Origin: Wenzhouxiangellaceae bacterium | GTDB lineage: Bacteria; Pseudomonadota; Gammaproteobacteria; Xanthomonadales; Wenzhouxiangellaceae | Reading direction: 5' to 3' | DNA: 64,000 nucleotides | Assembly (NCBI GenBank): GCA_028289455.1 | Contig: JANQPN010000039.1 | Location: forward strand, 124,001-188,000 | Shown here: positions 63,907 to 64,000 of the stretch, in pieces | Layout: the number at the start of each line of letters is the position of its first letter | How positions within the stretch are numbered: position 1 is the first letter of the stretch | Position numbers and translations under genes: made by a program | The notes under the pieces: generated by a model | Told to the model about the DNA's origin: nothing | What the model saw: the letters and a program-made list of their open reading frames with translations, nothing else | Databases searched by the model: none

Positions 63907-64000
63907 AATAGTGATCCATTTATGTAACGGCCTCAATGTGCAATAACCGCAGGCACATGGGAAGAGCCACAGACGAGATAATGGACAAAGCAGCGAAATT

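Overview
The window looks like a chromosomal segment of a gammaproteobacterium, probably a free-living or marine member of the Lysobacterales (Xanthomonadales) or a Marinicella/Wenzhouxiangella-like lineage. The grounds are gammaproteobacterial housekeeping genes (tesB, yajQ, yheS, rarD, deoBCAD), several ECF sigma modules, and many Sec-exported FG-GAP and beta-helix proteins, three of which end in a short C-terminal 'DGFE' tag. The lineage is inferred from gene content only; no marker gene was compared.

Layout. 1-8.8 kb: a truncated PLP decarboxylase, DoxX, GFA and cyclophilin genes, an ECF sigma/anti-sigma/PDZ operon with a recognisable ECF promoter and a strong terminator, a peptide deformylase remnant, yajQ, tesB, a GNAT acetyltransferase and a DUF6498-like membrane protein. 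8.8-17 kb: a DUF819 permease, a TetR regulator divergent from the ABC-F gene yheS with a palindrome between them, an exported metzincin-like protein with two C-terminal repeats, and rarD. 17-22.4 kb: a lipoprotein methyltransferase, an FG-GAP/ASPIC protein, and a TetR/serine hydrolase pair with a 32-bp near-perfect palindrome at its promoter. 22.4-30 kb: a candidate small RNA, then ECF sigma, zinc-finger anti-sigma, exported TPR-CHAT (caspase-like) protein and a secreted beta-helix protein. 30-36 kb: a methyltransferase, tRNA-Gly(CCC), an ECF sigma/Ser-Thr kinase-TPR pair and a secreted protein with two CxxCH motifs.

36-50 kb is the most striking part. A 3951-residue Sec-secreted SpvB/TcdB/RHS protein ends in a YwqJ-like nucleic-acid deaminase tip (HAE plus CxxC). 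Its stop is 3 bases from a probable immunity gene. That gene converges on an apparently intact endonuclease V, an enzyme that recognises deaminated bases, in an AT-rich block that looks acquired. I propose a three-part toxin/immunity/repair module.

50-54.7 kb holds another beta-helix/DUF11 secreted protein, an inverted REP-like pair and an alpha-toroid-like exported protein. 54.7-61.3 kb is a tightly packed nucleoside catabolic operon: deoB, deoC, aldehyde dehydrogenase, a shortened aldehyde dehydrogenase paralogue, deoA, deoD. It would release the sugar from nucleosides, cleave deoxyribose 5-phosphate and oxidise the acetaldehyde. The end of the window carries a small exported poly-aspartate protein, an AraC-GyrI regulator with a stand-alone GyrI-like gene, and a membrane protein.
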